64,000 nucleotides of DNA, from NCBI RefSeq assembly GCF_002999335.1, contig NW_020312590.1, positions 372,001-436,000 on the forward strand. The letters run 5' to 3'. Every line of letters starts with the position of its first letter. Within the stretch, counting starts at the first letter, position 1. Under the pieces are notes generated by a model. That model did no database searches. It was not told where the DNA came from and saw nothing but the letters and a program-made list of their open reading frames with translations. This stretch comes from Cyclospora cayetanensis (lineage: Eukaryota; Apicomplexa; Conoidasida; Eucoccidiorida; Eimeriidae). Positions 37,401-49,500 of the stretch are shown here, piece by piece. A program made the translations under genes and the position numbers.

Positions 37401-39022
37401 TATAAAAGCGAAGGCATTACATCGAAGGACATAGAATTCACCAACAATAATGACATTATTAGCGTGCTAATTGACAAGGGCAACTCCGTGCTGAGTATTT
37501 TGGAGGACCAATGTCTGGCACCAGGTGAACACCCTAACAGTACACTAACTGTGTTTAATTCTTACTGACCCTTGGAGATCAGGCTACTGCGTATTGCTGT
37601 AATCCCGTTTGCGAGCAGGTGGCAGCGACGAAAAGCTCGTTAGCGCCTGTTCAACAAAGCTCAAGGCAAACGCAAAGTTTGTGCCGGCGAAACTGGACGC
37701 ACAAAGCGCTTTCAATATCAACCACACTATCGGGTGTATCAAGTACAACGCACAAGGATTCATTTTCAAGAACAAAGATGTCTTACGGCCTGAGATGGTT
37801 GAAGTTGTACAGGTATGCTCCCTGCCCATGGAACGCATGCATCCCTAATATTCTTCGATAGGGCCTTCCAGTACACCCATGCCCGCTCGATAGCAACGCC
37901 TAAATTTTTTATTTAGTTTGGACTAACTATTCCAGCCCGTTGTGTGTACTTCGATTATACAGGGTTCAGGGAATCCGGTAGTACGAGCTCTGTTCGAAGG
38001 GGTAAAAGTGGAGAAAGGAAAGATGGCAAAGGGATCGCTTATCGGCTCTCAGTTCTTAGCTCAGCTTAACAAACTGATGACTCTTATTGGCTCAACCGAG
38101 GCACATTTTATCAGGTATGCTGCAACATTGTCTTTTCTTCGCCGAAAGGACAAGTTGACCGGACATTCGGTTTATCTGCACGCACACATACTTTCGCCAC
38201 GAAAGCAGCGCGAAGTTTTTCACTGATGAAGCTTGCATGAGGTTAGAATTTTTGGAGTATTCTGCTTGTACAGGTGTGTTAAACCCAATGAGGAGAAAAA
38301 ACCATTGGTGTGGGTACAAAGCAAGGTTCTAATCCAGTTGCACGCCCTCTCCATCATCGAGGCTCTACAACTACGTCAGCTTGGTTATTCATACAGGCGA
38401 ACATTTGAAGTATGCATCGCACAATTAGTTGCGTCTAGAAGGTTCCTTACAATGCGTACCAATGCCTGTACAGTTCCGTGCACTCCTGGGTCTCAATCAA
38501 TATGCAGCCCCGCTGCTGATAAAGCAAAATATCTTTTGTATACTACGAAGCTTAAAACGCTTGATCTGTGGCGGTAACAACGTGCATGCGCCTTTGCAGG
38601 AATTTGTTCAGCAGTTCCAGTTTATTGACTTGGCAGCTTCCCAAACGAAGGACCGAAAAGCAGCTGCTCAAGCATTAGTCGCTTCTGCCCAGTTAGAAAG
38701 TGGTACGGTGTGAAGTTGTTGTATTTGTTCCTCCACATGAAAATAGCAGGCAGCTTCCTTTAGCCCAGCACTACAGGTTTATTTTTGCGGCTGAATTTGT
38801 GCAGGCTCATATGCGTTTGGGAAAAGTATGATATTCTTGAAGCCCGAAAGCGCTAAATATCTCGTCCATTTGCAGCGCAGTCGGCTTTCCACCTGGGTTC
38901 CCCTTGTAGGAGTGATCGAAGCTATATGCGTGCAAAAAAAGCTGCAGATCAAGAAGCAATCCTTTTCAATATGCTCCAGAATTTGCGCTCATGCACGGAG
39001 AAAGCTTGTACAGCAAGCTTAA
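34448..39022 (+). CDS. Class XIV unconventional myosin (MyoA/MyoD-like), 15 exons
   Basis: This is an actin-based motor; class XIV myosins power apicomplexan gliding, invasion and egress from the inner membrane complex. Exons: 34448-34510, 34703-34870, 35037-35498, 35650-35793, 35924-36056, 36213-36344, 36518-36655, 36863-37015, 37114-37199, 37359-37524, 37619-37812, 37963-38114, 38274-38409, 38600-38702 and 38805-39022. All junctions agree in phase and give 815 residues (TgMyoA has about 830). Landmarks are the P-loop GESGAGKT at 190-197, switch I region [10 protein letters not shown], switch [11 protein letters not shown], the actin-binding FIRCVKPN near 662-669, [21 protein letters not shown], and a short neck/tail ending ARRKLVQQA with only a degenerate IQ-like basic helix. 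The short tail and N-terminal LLKRGS...PDMMFA fit MyoA or MyoD; I could not separate the two. Start: ATG 34448, 21 codons before the first donor. Confidence 0.95.
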
Positions 39023-40406
39023 CTGGCAAAGCAGCCTACTTGAGCGGCTGCCTATTGTGAGGCCAAGCGTGTTGCCCCTATACCAACAAATTAGAATATT
39101 TGCCACCTTCTCATTAGCTGTTGAGGACCGTTTTTGGTCATATTCAATGTACCATTTGTGACGTAGTGCTATAAGCAATGGACGGAAGTGCCACCAGATA
39201 GGCAAAATTGTCATATTTGCCGCAAGTATCAGCGTATTTTATACGAACACATAACCCTATTTCGTTTTTCGTCTTTAGATGGAACCAGTCAAGTTTTCAT
39301 TTCATTGTGAAATCCGATTTGGAACTGTAGAGAAACGCCATCACAATGGAGCCTGTGCCAGATGCTCATAATTTAGGGGTCTGTGTGGGCGGCAGGCGTG
39401 ACAACAGGTACTGCATACAAAAATATTATCGGGTGTGTAATCTACCAGATATGTTGTAGAAAGGAGGAATCAATAGGGTGAGATGAATATTATGGAACAT
39501 GGGATGATTGTTTAGGCAGACTTGCTAACCTGTCTACCGAAGGTTTGTCGATTGCTCTCGTAGGCCTAGCAACAGCTTTTCCTACCGGCAATAAGCTTAA
39601 TTTGGATTGATTCGCCGGGCATTGCCCTTCTCGCCCTTGCTTCAGGGGTCTGTTGAGGTGGAAAACAGAGGCTGTGATCGTTACAATTGCCACATTGACG
39701 CTTATACAGCTGCACTTCTATTGGTTTCTATGGCTGGACATGCCTGTGCGATAAAGAGTTCTGGATCTAGGTTGTAGATTCAACGAGTATATTACAGCGC
39801 TTCATCAAACATTATTTCATGCATTTAGTATTTTCAGTCCCCCTACGTTGGTAGGATACTACAGCATACTCTAAAACGTGCAAGAGGGCTGAGACCTCTA
39901 CCTGCATTGGGCAGTGACAGATGCGCTGCGATCTTCCTCCGGGTTGTGCACTACGAGGTACATCCTGTCCCCTATTTCCATATTTTCGATACCATTGCAC
40001 TTCACTCTTCTGAGCGTCACTTTTCAAGTCCCTGTGCCCTTAGCAGCTGTTCTGTTTGTCTACCTAACCTCACCGGTTCTCCTTGAATGTGGCAATGAAA
40101 AAACGCTAACAGTCCTCACCAGCCGGGAAGTACGCCGAAGGTCGATTGTTGAAGCAAGAACTCCAGCAAAATTATGTCCTGTCCATTTCCTTACGGTGCT
40201 TCAACGATGTATTGCATTCACTGCTGTCGCCACGTCTGAACGAGATTCACAAGTTCGCCTGCAACATCACCAGCTGTCGTAAAAGAGTTTGGGCTTCCTT
40301 GTTTTGACGTGGTAATCATTATACTGAGTACGTTTCCAATATTTGCAGCGTCGTCTGACGCCGGAGCTCTTGTGCTGCTCTACACGCACCTGTCATTCTC
40401 GGCCGA
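39023..40406. other. Convergent intergenic region
   Basis: Lies between the myosin stop and the ankyrin-gene stop on the opposite strand. Only short frames without motifs occur. Confidence 0.5.
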
Positions 40407-42896
40407 CTAACTGCAGCACGGCTTTCTGGTTTGCTTGATAGTAATCTTTCCTGTAGAGCCCTCTGCTTTCTTGAGTAAACCCACTGTGGTGGACAGCCGT
40501 TTGGGTAAAGTCTGACAGGAACGTGTTGAGCATTGACGTTTCCACTTCAGTTCACTGGTTGCTACCTCCAGGGGTGTCAGGCCCCGGTTGCACTTTAAGT
40601 GGTAATCAGCACGCTGCGAAAGTGAAACAATGCATTAAAACGGATCAGTGGATGAGGACAATACTTGTGAGCTACGTGTACTAGGAAAAACAGTTGTGAT
40701 ACGGGCCTCTAAGGGATATTTGTGCAACATGTGGGTACTACAGATATTCTTACATGTTGAAGTAAGAGCCTCACGATTGGCGGTCGCTCAATTGCATCGA
40801 AGAGCGGTGTCTCTCCATTGTGGCGCTGCTGGTTGATCATACCTGGAACGTGTTCCAGCAACAATTCGATCACGTTCACGTGCCCCCCCTTCACTGCATG
40901 ATGCAACGGCGTATCGCCTTCTTTATCACGTATCTCAAGGAACCGCCTTTGACTTTCGGCTCCACCTGCATCGCACACTCTCATGAGTGTAAAGTAATAA
41001 ATGCTTAAGCATGCATCAATGCGCAAAGGTTGAGCGAAATATTCGGAAGCCTCAACAAACTCAGAGCCACCTACACCACGTAGAAGCGATCGGGGGGAAC
41101 GACATGGATGGACGTTCTCGAAGGGCAGCTGCTTTCAAATTGAAAATACTTTACTGGGTAAGAAAGTTATATTTGCACAGCAGATATGGCATTCTTGTGT
41201 TGAAAATTTGGCAGCTGCTGATTCACCTGCTTGTTCGAGAATCCATTTAAGGCAGTTCACGTGGCCATAAGCAGCAGCGTAAAGTGCCAGAGTTTGGCCA
41301 TTACGGCATTTAAAGGCGGTGAGCGATGGTAGGCGAACACGTTCCTTAAGCGGTTCATCTTCATATATGCACTTAAATAGCTCGAGGACTCGATCGTCGT
41401 CCTTGCTGGGATGGCGTAGCATGTGGTGGAACAAAGACATGCCCGAATTTTCGCTAGTAGCGAGAATGAGCTGTCTGAGCAAAAAGAGAAAATGCACTCT
41501 TATTGAGCCCGGTTCACAAGTGTCTGCGACTACTTCAAGGCACCAGAAAGGGCTTTCCTACGGAGGCCTTTGCCTGTTGAAAGCTAAAGGCGCTTGCCGA
41601 ATGCCAGAGATACGTACGGGTCTTCCTTTAGTCGATTAAATATGTCGGGGCCTAGCATACTAACAACACATTCTGGCCAACCTTGATGCGGTGACTGTTT
41701 CCTGCTAGCGGCGATCCCAGAAGGCGAATCAACATGATTCTTTTTCTGTTTCTTGGGGGGCCTCCGACATTTTGCTGCAGTAACCTTCCTTCGCTGGTTA
41801 CTGGACATGCTGCTGGACATTGGCACATCCCGTTTTCTCATGTTTGAGGGCAGGGATGCCCTCCCTACCCCCTTTCGAGCATCATCCTTTGCATGCGCTG
41901 ACGGTGGCCCTTCGTCCACATCGGGTGTGCTCAATGCATTTCTGGCAGAATGAGCAAGTGCTAGCCGCGGTCCCTCTTCTGAATTTTCAGCGAAGGCTTC
42001 ACAACGGATGTTGCTGAGTCCGTTACGCTTTTTCGGCTGACTTGTGCGGCTGCAATCGTGAGACCCACTTCTGCGTATGCAGCACGATGGCTGCAAGACC
42101 GCCACACGCTGCTTCTCTCTACGGGGCGCCGTTAAGTTTTTTCTCGTTACCTCTTCCTGTTCGATACAACAAGCCGCAGAGTCCTCGGAGCTAAATTTGC
42201 TGCTAGCTCCGTTGTGATTACACTATTTAGAACATTCCCTTACAGCCCAACAAGTGTGTTGAAATTCGGATGTTGCAATGCGCTCCATTACGCGGTGGCT
42301 GCGTCAACTAGAAGAAAACTCATCGGCGGGCGAGGTGAAAAGTAGCAGCTCAAAGCGTTGCTGACGGTTACTGTGCGTAAAGATAGAAATCATCTTACCA
42401 ACGTATCTCTTCGACTGGCGTTTGCAACACATATTCCGAAATGGGAGTAGACTTTAGCTTGGGGTACCTCGAGCTTTGGCTCTGGGTAAATCTGCAGTTC
42501 ATCGGATGTGGGGCTAGAACTGGTGTAGTCGTGGGAAGTTCCTGGTGTTGAAGTGACTTGGACTTCTTCTATTCTTGGATGGCACGTTTGCCTCAAAACT
42601 TTAGAACCAGAGTTTAGGGCTTTGCGTTTGTGGAAAATTTCCGAAAGCTCTGGAAGTCCCCACTGCCTCTTCCGAGGAGCGTGCCACAACTGAAATTGCA
42701 ATGCAGCCCTCCTCGTGGAAGTGTGCTCTTGTTTCAACAATATCCGTAGTCGTTGTTTCATATTTAGGTCGGCCCTCCTTACCGCAAACCAGCGGCAAGG
42801 AAAGCCTGCAGCCCTGTCACTTGTAGGCGGGTCCATTTCTACAAGAACAGCCAGCCCACATGAGCTACGACTTCGTTGATTAGGGTCACCCTGCAT
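40407..42896 (-). CDS. Ankyrin-repeat protein with basic N-terminal half, 5 exons
   Basis: Exons in coding order: 42896-42468, 42090-41614, 41557-41227, 40965-40754 and 40613-40407. The phases agree and give about 551 residues. The C-terminal third carries ankyrin repeats: NGQTLALYAAAYGHVNCLKWIL, then GDTPLHHAVKGGHVNVIELLL, then NGETPLFDAIERPPIVRLLL, then NRGLTPLEVA. These are protein-protein interaction units. The N-terminal half is polar, with a lysine/arginine cluster (RRKVTAAKCRRPPKKQKK, roughly residues 243-265) that could serve as a nuclear localisation signal. Between them lies CVVSMLGPDIFNRLKEDPYESPFWCLEVV, unrecognised. The N-terminal exon starts at ATG 42896 but is preceded by a TGCATGCAG acceptor-like word, so a further upstream exon is possible. 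No specific function can be given. Confidence 0.75.
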
Positions 42897-45800
42897 GCAA
42901 AAGGTGGCGAAGCGGCGGAACTTGCTTAAGTCGAACTTTTAGACGTCTCAAAGGGATCGCCAGCGTTGCTGCTTCCAGGGTTCTTCTGTTAGAGAGACTC
43001 CAAATATGCGATCCATTAATATGAGCCTGCCGTTTTACCTTCTAGAAAACTGCGAATTCCAACGTCCTCGAAACAGGTACGAACGTCTGATCTACATTTA
43101 ACACATCAGCTGGTGGCCTCTTTCCTTGCTTACACGTACATCAGATCGGCGTAGTACCGTGGCTCTCTGGGTATCCTTTGGATCCGGTGCACGTAGAGCC
43201 GCACAAGTTCCAACAGCTACATACACTGCGGCTGTGGAGAGCGATGCTTTCGTCTATTAGAATCGCTGCCACCAGATGGACATCAATGTCCGGGTGCACT
43301 ACAGGGTTCGTCAGAATTTTTCACCAATGTTTTGAATGTGGTGATATTCTGTAGTTTTCTCACTGGTCCATCCAAGTACTCTCTTGGTGGCCCTTTACAT
43401 CAAAGGGCCAGAAATTGGGGCATAATTCCAGAAACAAAATTGTGCAATATGTGGGCGTGTACCTGTAAATGGGCCGAGAAAACAGTCACTCTGTGTTTTT
43501 CAGCCCAGAACAAGCCCCCCAGTTAGTGGGCTTGGCGTTTACTCGCTGCCGGCCTTGCCATTGCATAGGGCTGCTGCAAAACGACTAGTGAAGCATTGTT
43601 GACTATCTGCTAGTCGAACATGCAACATTGGATAGCAGCGTAGATGGTGGACTGCCACCAAGCTGCAGGAGCTATGGTGTTACGCGGTGCAGGGGGTCGT
43701 GGAGGGGGGCAACGCGTAAAGGCACTCAGCACCGGATACACTTGCTTTTCCACAGGGGTCCTCAACAACGCCATGCATTTTTTGTTACCTGAAAAAGAAA
43801 CGCGTCGTGTAGCAGCGCCACAGGGATTGCTAAATAGTGAACCCATGTTTCAGTTTGACTTGCTGCACACCAGTGGTCCTTAACGGGTGCTGCCAGAAGT
43901 GAAAGGCTACCCTTGTTGCTCACCTCTTAGCTACTTTTGCAACTTAATAGAGGAGCCCTACAAAAGCCTGTGGGATACATGTGAACAACAAAAAGCTAGG
44001 TTTCCTTCTACGATGGATTAATGTGTGATATGAAATGTGGGGAGGCCCGCTACAAACAATATTCCCCGGTGACGTGGAATGTGCATGCTGTAGCTGTTTG
44101 AGAGGGATCCGGTTCTGCCATAATAATACCTCAAAACAGGGACAAATATGATTAGTTTCCCTTCGATTTGGAAGCCTGATCTGGAAAAATTCTTGCACAT
44201 CAGGTCTCATTACATGGCGTGTGCGTACTATCCTTGGATAGGTTTGTTGTGTTTGTGCACTACTGAGAGGGTTCACGGAACACCTTCTGTCGCCCTTCAG
44301 ATAGCAAATGAAGACGCAGTGTCACGTGCTCCAGTCTCGTTCTTTACTACTGCCTTGCGTATTCCTCAGCCCCTTCAAGAGGCACCGGAGGGTAACGTTT
44401 GTACGCCAAACTGAATGTGTCTGCCTGCTATTTGCTTCTTGAAGTAGCTATTATTCAGAAATATCGATTTTTTAATAACCTGAAAATGCGCGGAGCTCGT
44501 ATAGCCACGGTTGTCGCGGGGTTCAGCGGATGTTACACTATGACGTACTGCAACCCCGCTGTCTTTATGGAAATTTCGGCCCATGGTTTTCTTTAGCTCA
44601 AATATTGAGCTAAAGAAAACAGTTTAGCATGAAGGATGTGCACTTGCATTTGGAAGCCTGAATTGGAGTGGCTACGCGTGACTGAAATCCCCATTGCTTA
44701 GACTAACACCAGACACAAACAGCATGACAGAATAGCCTTTGGCTGTCTAGCTTAAAAATCACACAAGAAACCGTTGGAAACGCATTGCACTAAAAAGGTT
44801 TATTTCTTTGGAGCTCAAACGCACTCCACAGTGCCGAGACATTTCCTAGGTGGCAGCATCAACGCAAGCCACTTTAGAAAGGCCTAGGAGGGGAGTATAA
44901 TAAATGAAGCAACGTAGGCGTAGCTTGTGCCTTTGCTGTGCCCTACTCAGCTAAATTTAGCAGGACTGTGCTAACCTGATACAAGCATCATTTGCACAGG
45001 TGTACCTCAACTGGAGCAAGAGACCTAGCCTAACTTTGCTCGTATAAGAGGCGTTAAGGGAAATAGAGCACAATGTAGCACGATGACCAGAAACTAGCAG
45101 TCTAAAGAAAGCACTGAACTGATCCTTGATATTCAGTAGGATGACTTCCACCAAGCGAAAAGGTGTTTAATGTAAGTTCATCCCTATTAGCACGACTCTC
45201 TCTCAGTGCAATAAGCTTCAAGGATTGGCCTGTGCTTATCATATTTCTGAGCTGTTGCATGGGAAATCAAGCTTGATTCTTCTGCAACTGAGTCGGTGCT
45301 AAGGTCATATAAAGCAATGACCGTCAACACATGTTGTTCACCAAATTTTCACGCAGATCTAGTTTACCTCTTTTTACTGGTAATTTTCTGTACCCACACG
45401 AGACTCGTAAAGGCGATATAAGCTCCACCTGCCTTATCAGCTCACAAACGAATAGTTCGCATACCGAGCACGCCGGTCTAGAGCTCAGTCTTCACCAACC
45501 ACTACTACGTTGATTTGTTGTCTACTACTACAACTTTCTTATTGCTTGAGATCTTATGCTGAGCACAATGTAGTATTTATTGTCATGTGGTAGGTTTTCC
45601 AAGCACGTTGCCCGTATAGACTTCTCTTCCCTCAATCCACACTTCATCCAGAGCATCTTGCGTAATCCATCTGACACACACAGCATAATAGTCGCATGTG
45701 GCAATAGCCGGTAGTACAGATGGCGGCGTCAAGAATGAGTGCAGGTGTTGTAGGTTAGGTGACAAAAGCAGAAGCCTGCGTTCCTTGAACTTATTGGACT

Positions 45801-46501
45801 GACGTGGTCGCAGCTAGACCTCCAGCTCACACAGCCAGACAAGCTACTGAAAGAGATGCAGTTTCAGGATACCGAGCACCTCATTCTGATAAGTTTACTC
45901 ATTCTTCCCATGAATGCACGATAAGTCTACTAGCAAATATTCCGCATCTGTATGGTGTGTGGCTCGATAATACCCCTACTGCTGTGCTCCATACAGCGAT
46001 ATATTAGCGTTCTAAACCAGAACCTCATAGCAGCGTGGAATAATTAGTCATGGCTTTAAAATTGATGCCTACCTATCAGCACCCCAAGAACTGAGGTTGA
46101 TCGATACGCGATGATCATCTTAAGAGAACAAATATTTAGCAGTGCACCACCGCATTATCATGGCCCTTCACCAGTTCCGGCATCTTTTCTTCCAGCGTCC
46201 TCAATAAATGGACGCACAGCCACAGCCTTATCTGACCAGCCCTTTTAACCATGATGCTTCGATACATGTTCGACCTTCGAATCCTGCCAGCGGGGAAACA
46301 AGACAGAGATAACTACTCGGCCACCTCAAAGAAGCTTCCGCATTTTCGCCTTTTGAAGCAGTCGACAAACTTCTCTAAGAATAACGCCTTGCTCTTGGAT
46401 GAGTGCACAAAGCATTTTAGCCTGCGTAACCAAAAGCCACTGCATTCTGGTGATACTGTACTCTAAGTGTGTCAGCAAACATATTGAAAGCTGTGTGAGT
46501 T
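42897..46501. other. Gene-poor region, 3.6 kb
   Basis: No coding model was supported. The strand-symmetric short frames at 43610-43883 and 44148-44414 lack motifs. A perfect palindrome at 44586-44620 is listed separately. Confidence 0.45.
44586..44620. repeat. Perfect 16-bp inverted repeat with 3-base spacer
   Basis: Arms at 44586-44601 and 44605-44620 are exact reverse complements around ATA, giving a 35-base near-perfect palindrome in non-coding DNA. It could form a hairpin or be the tip of a small transposable element. No flanking target duplication was identified. Confidence 0.85.
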
Positions 46502-49500
46502 TCATGTCAGGGCACTTATGAGTCTCAGTGTTGATCTTACGTCGCCGGGGCCGATGCATTCCCCGTGCAGCTTGTCTGTAAGTCGCTGTGAGCGTGTGAA
46601 GAGTGGCCCTGCGGAGCTGCATGGCAGTTTCAAGCCCTGCGGAGGCCGTACAGGCTCTCGTATCTGTTTTGCAGTCCTAACCTGGCATGAGGTGCTCCCT
46701 GAAGGCAACATAGGAAAACAATTCAGCGCACAAACCACAAACCAACAGAGTAAGTGGAGCCGTAGAAAAATATCGTACTCTATGTATCTGTTGACCTCAG
46801 CACGTTATCGCGCGTCAAGGCCTACAAACAAGTTTTTCAGACGTCAAGGGTTTAATGGCATCAGGTGGGAATGCACAGGGCTAGTGGGTAGCAAGACTTA
46901 TGTCAATTGAAACTGAAGACAAGACCGCCATTTGGACCTTAGTGTAGCTACTATCTGCCACATCTTTGAAAGAAAAAGTCCTGACAGTCCCCTGCACGGC
47001 GCTCAGATAGACTACAGCAAATCGGCTACGCCTATAGCCTAAAAAGATAATAAGTGTCAGACGCCATATTTGGCATGAACAGCGTGCAGTAAGAAAGCCT
47101 CTCACGACAGTGCAATGGTGCTTGGGCCCACCTAATCTGGGATTTGCGCCGCCTGTCCGATCGCGCGCATGCGATGTACGCGTTAGTGGACCTCCATGTA
47201 CTGCAACACTGAGACTAGTTTTATGATTGTGGGTCAAAACAGAGGCTAGCCACTCGTACAAGTCCATCAACAGAACTAGCTCCGGCGACGCTTTGCACTG
47301 GCGCACTAATGCCTCACGAGAGTTAGGGTGATGATCTGCTGAATGTAGAAGCTGCTGTTGCCTTCCATAAGCTATAAACTCTGATATAAACTCAGGAGGA
47401 ATCTTCGACATCTTTAATTCCAATGAATCAACTACAGCAGGGCGGAGCACCAATGGAGCACTATATCCGACCCCAGCTCCAGCATTTTGCAATGCTGCTT
47501 CATGAAGTTTTGTACCACCGATGAGGGCCTCGGGAGGAATAAATGGCTGAGCAACTAGGCGTATCATTGGATTCCTGACAGGTGGCCAAGTCTGGTCAGC
47601 AACAAGGTGCATTGAATACCCTGAAATCCGAGCCATTTTCGCCCACAAGTAGCTGTCCGACCTGCTAGGCACGTCGACAGTTGAGGACGAGCGGCTCTTG
47701 GGAGAAAACAATTTTATCAGATCTTTCAGTGGGGGTGCAGAGAGTGCATTGCAGCAAACTTGGAATATGGCCCTCAGGAGCAACGCTGAAACGTCGAAGA
47801 GCCACGCTGGGTAAGCGGTAGAGGTTGCTCCAACAAGAGCTTGTCTGCAGTCGCAGCAGGGAAGACAGTATTCGGGTGAAAAAGCAAACGTACACAGACA
47901 TGCGCAGCAAAGGGAGCTTTAGCCCGCAGTACTACACGTTCTACTGGTGGGTGTGCATGCAACATGCAATTTCCTTAGTTGCACCACACGTTCCACGCCT
48001 CACGTAAGGGCCCCTATCCCCCAGGCGATGCGTAGACATGAGATTCGCAGCTTACCGGAAAGCCTCATCATCATAATTCCATAACTTGAGAAAAGAATGC
48101 CGTACTCTGCGAAAGGTTGCTGGTTCTGCGGGACTGGATATGCTGGGCAACAGGAAGGCAGAAAAAAAAGGAAAGTGAAATCGCATTGACAATCTCAATT
48201 CCGCATCCTAATGATAAAATGAAAGCTACTGAGAGCACTTCCTCCAAGTGTCGCCTCCACTGCATAGAATATGGACAGGTGAAGCTGGAATACCCTCGGG
48301 AAGCATGGTAGTCAAAAGCACCAGCAGGATAAAAATCAAATAATCAAAACGCCTCCATCAGTGACACTTGCAGTATACATCACGTTCTTGAATACTTATG
48401 GATTGTCTTAGTACGCAAGTAGGTGGGCGGCGGGAAAGGGGGGAGGTGGGTTGCCCGACGCGCGAGGGCTAGAGGCCACAAAAAATACTGCGGTGTCGTC
48501 ACCATGTGAGTGTCATACCTCTTATAAACTCCAGAAGCCAAGGGGGAAACTGTTGGACCTGCAGCTTCGTCGTATCCAAATGTTATTGCCCGCTCAAGCT
48601 GGTTTTGCTTTCCCAGCAAGCTTAAGCATGCCTCTTCTTTCGCTTGGTGCCTAGCGACGTGAGCATCGAGAAGCATGCGCTCTCTCAACTCGCGATCCTG
48701 CAGTGACCTCTCCAGGCATAATGATTGGCGGCTACCCCTAACTGCTGCCGTTGGCTCCGCTGCATTGATCGCTTGTTTGCCTGACGCCGGCAAAACTTTG
48801 TCCGTTTTGAACTGCTGCCCAGAAGCTCCTTTTCTACTTACTGGGTTCATTTCAGCTACCGCTTTACGGATGGAGGCGGCAACATCTTTCATACGCGGAG
48901 TTTCGGCTTCAGGTGGATGTGCAGGTGGTAGATTACCAGCCCTGAGAAAAAAAATGCGAGGCCGACCTGAATTTTCTTGACGGCACGCGAACAAACAACA
49001 AAACGTCTGCTCTGGGTTGCTGTATGAACGACGAACTTCTACCGGGTAGTATCTCAGAGCCTACTTGACGGCCTCAACTTCGCTTTCTTCGAGGTCCAGC
49101 AGCTGGATTAGCGCCTCTGCCGACAGGGGGCAATGCTGTCCATCCACTTCCTCCTGCTGGTATCCAGGAGACCCAGGGTGTTGGTGTAGCAGCATGTACA
49201 GGGACTTGTACAAAATGTTCCGCATGCGATACTGTGCTGCCTGCAGCCAAACTTTGCTGCAACGCCTCACGACCAGCAGCTTTGAGAGTGACAGAAACCT
49301 GCATATCTTCGACACAATGCGCGGCGACTCCCACACCATCGTACGTGGAGGAGGTACGCCCAACGCTTTATTCTGCTTTAACAAGCGTGATCTGGTGCTG
49401 GAAGCCATCGCCCGTGTACCATGTGCAGTGCTCCATCTCATCTGAGCTGTCCATTTTAACAAACGCGGGTCTCTGGAAATAACAGCTTTGCCAGCTTGCT

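Noticed and set aside
40908..42017. Plus-strand frames across the ankyrin gene
   Set aside because: Antisense shadows of the minus-strand exons, which carry the ankyrin consensus and matching splice phases.
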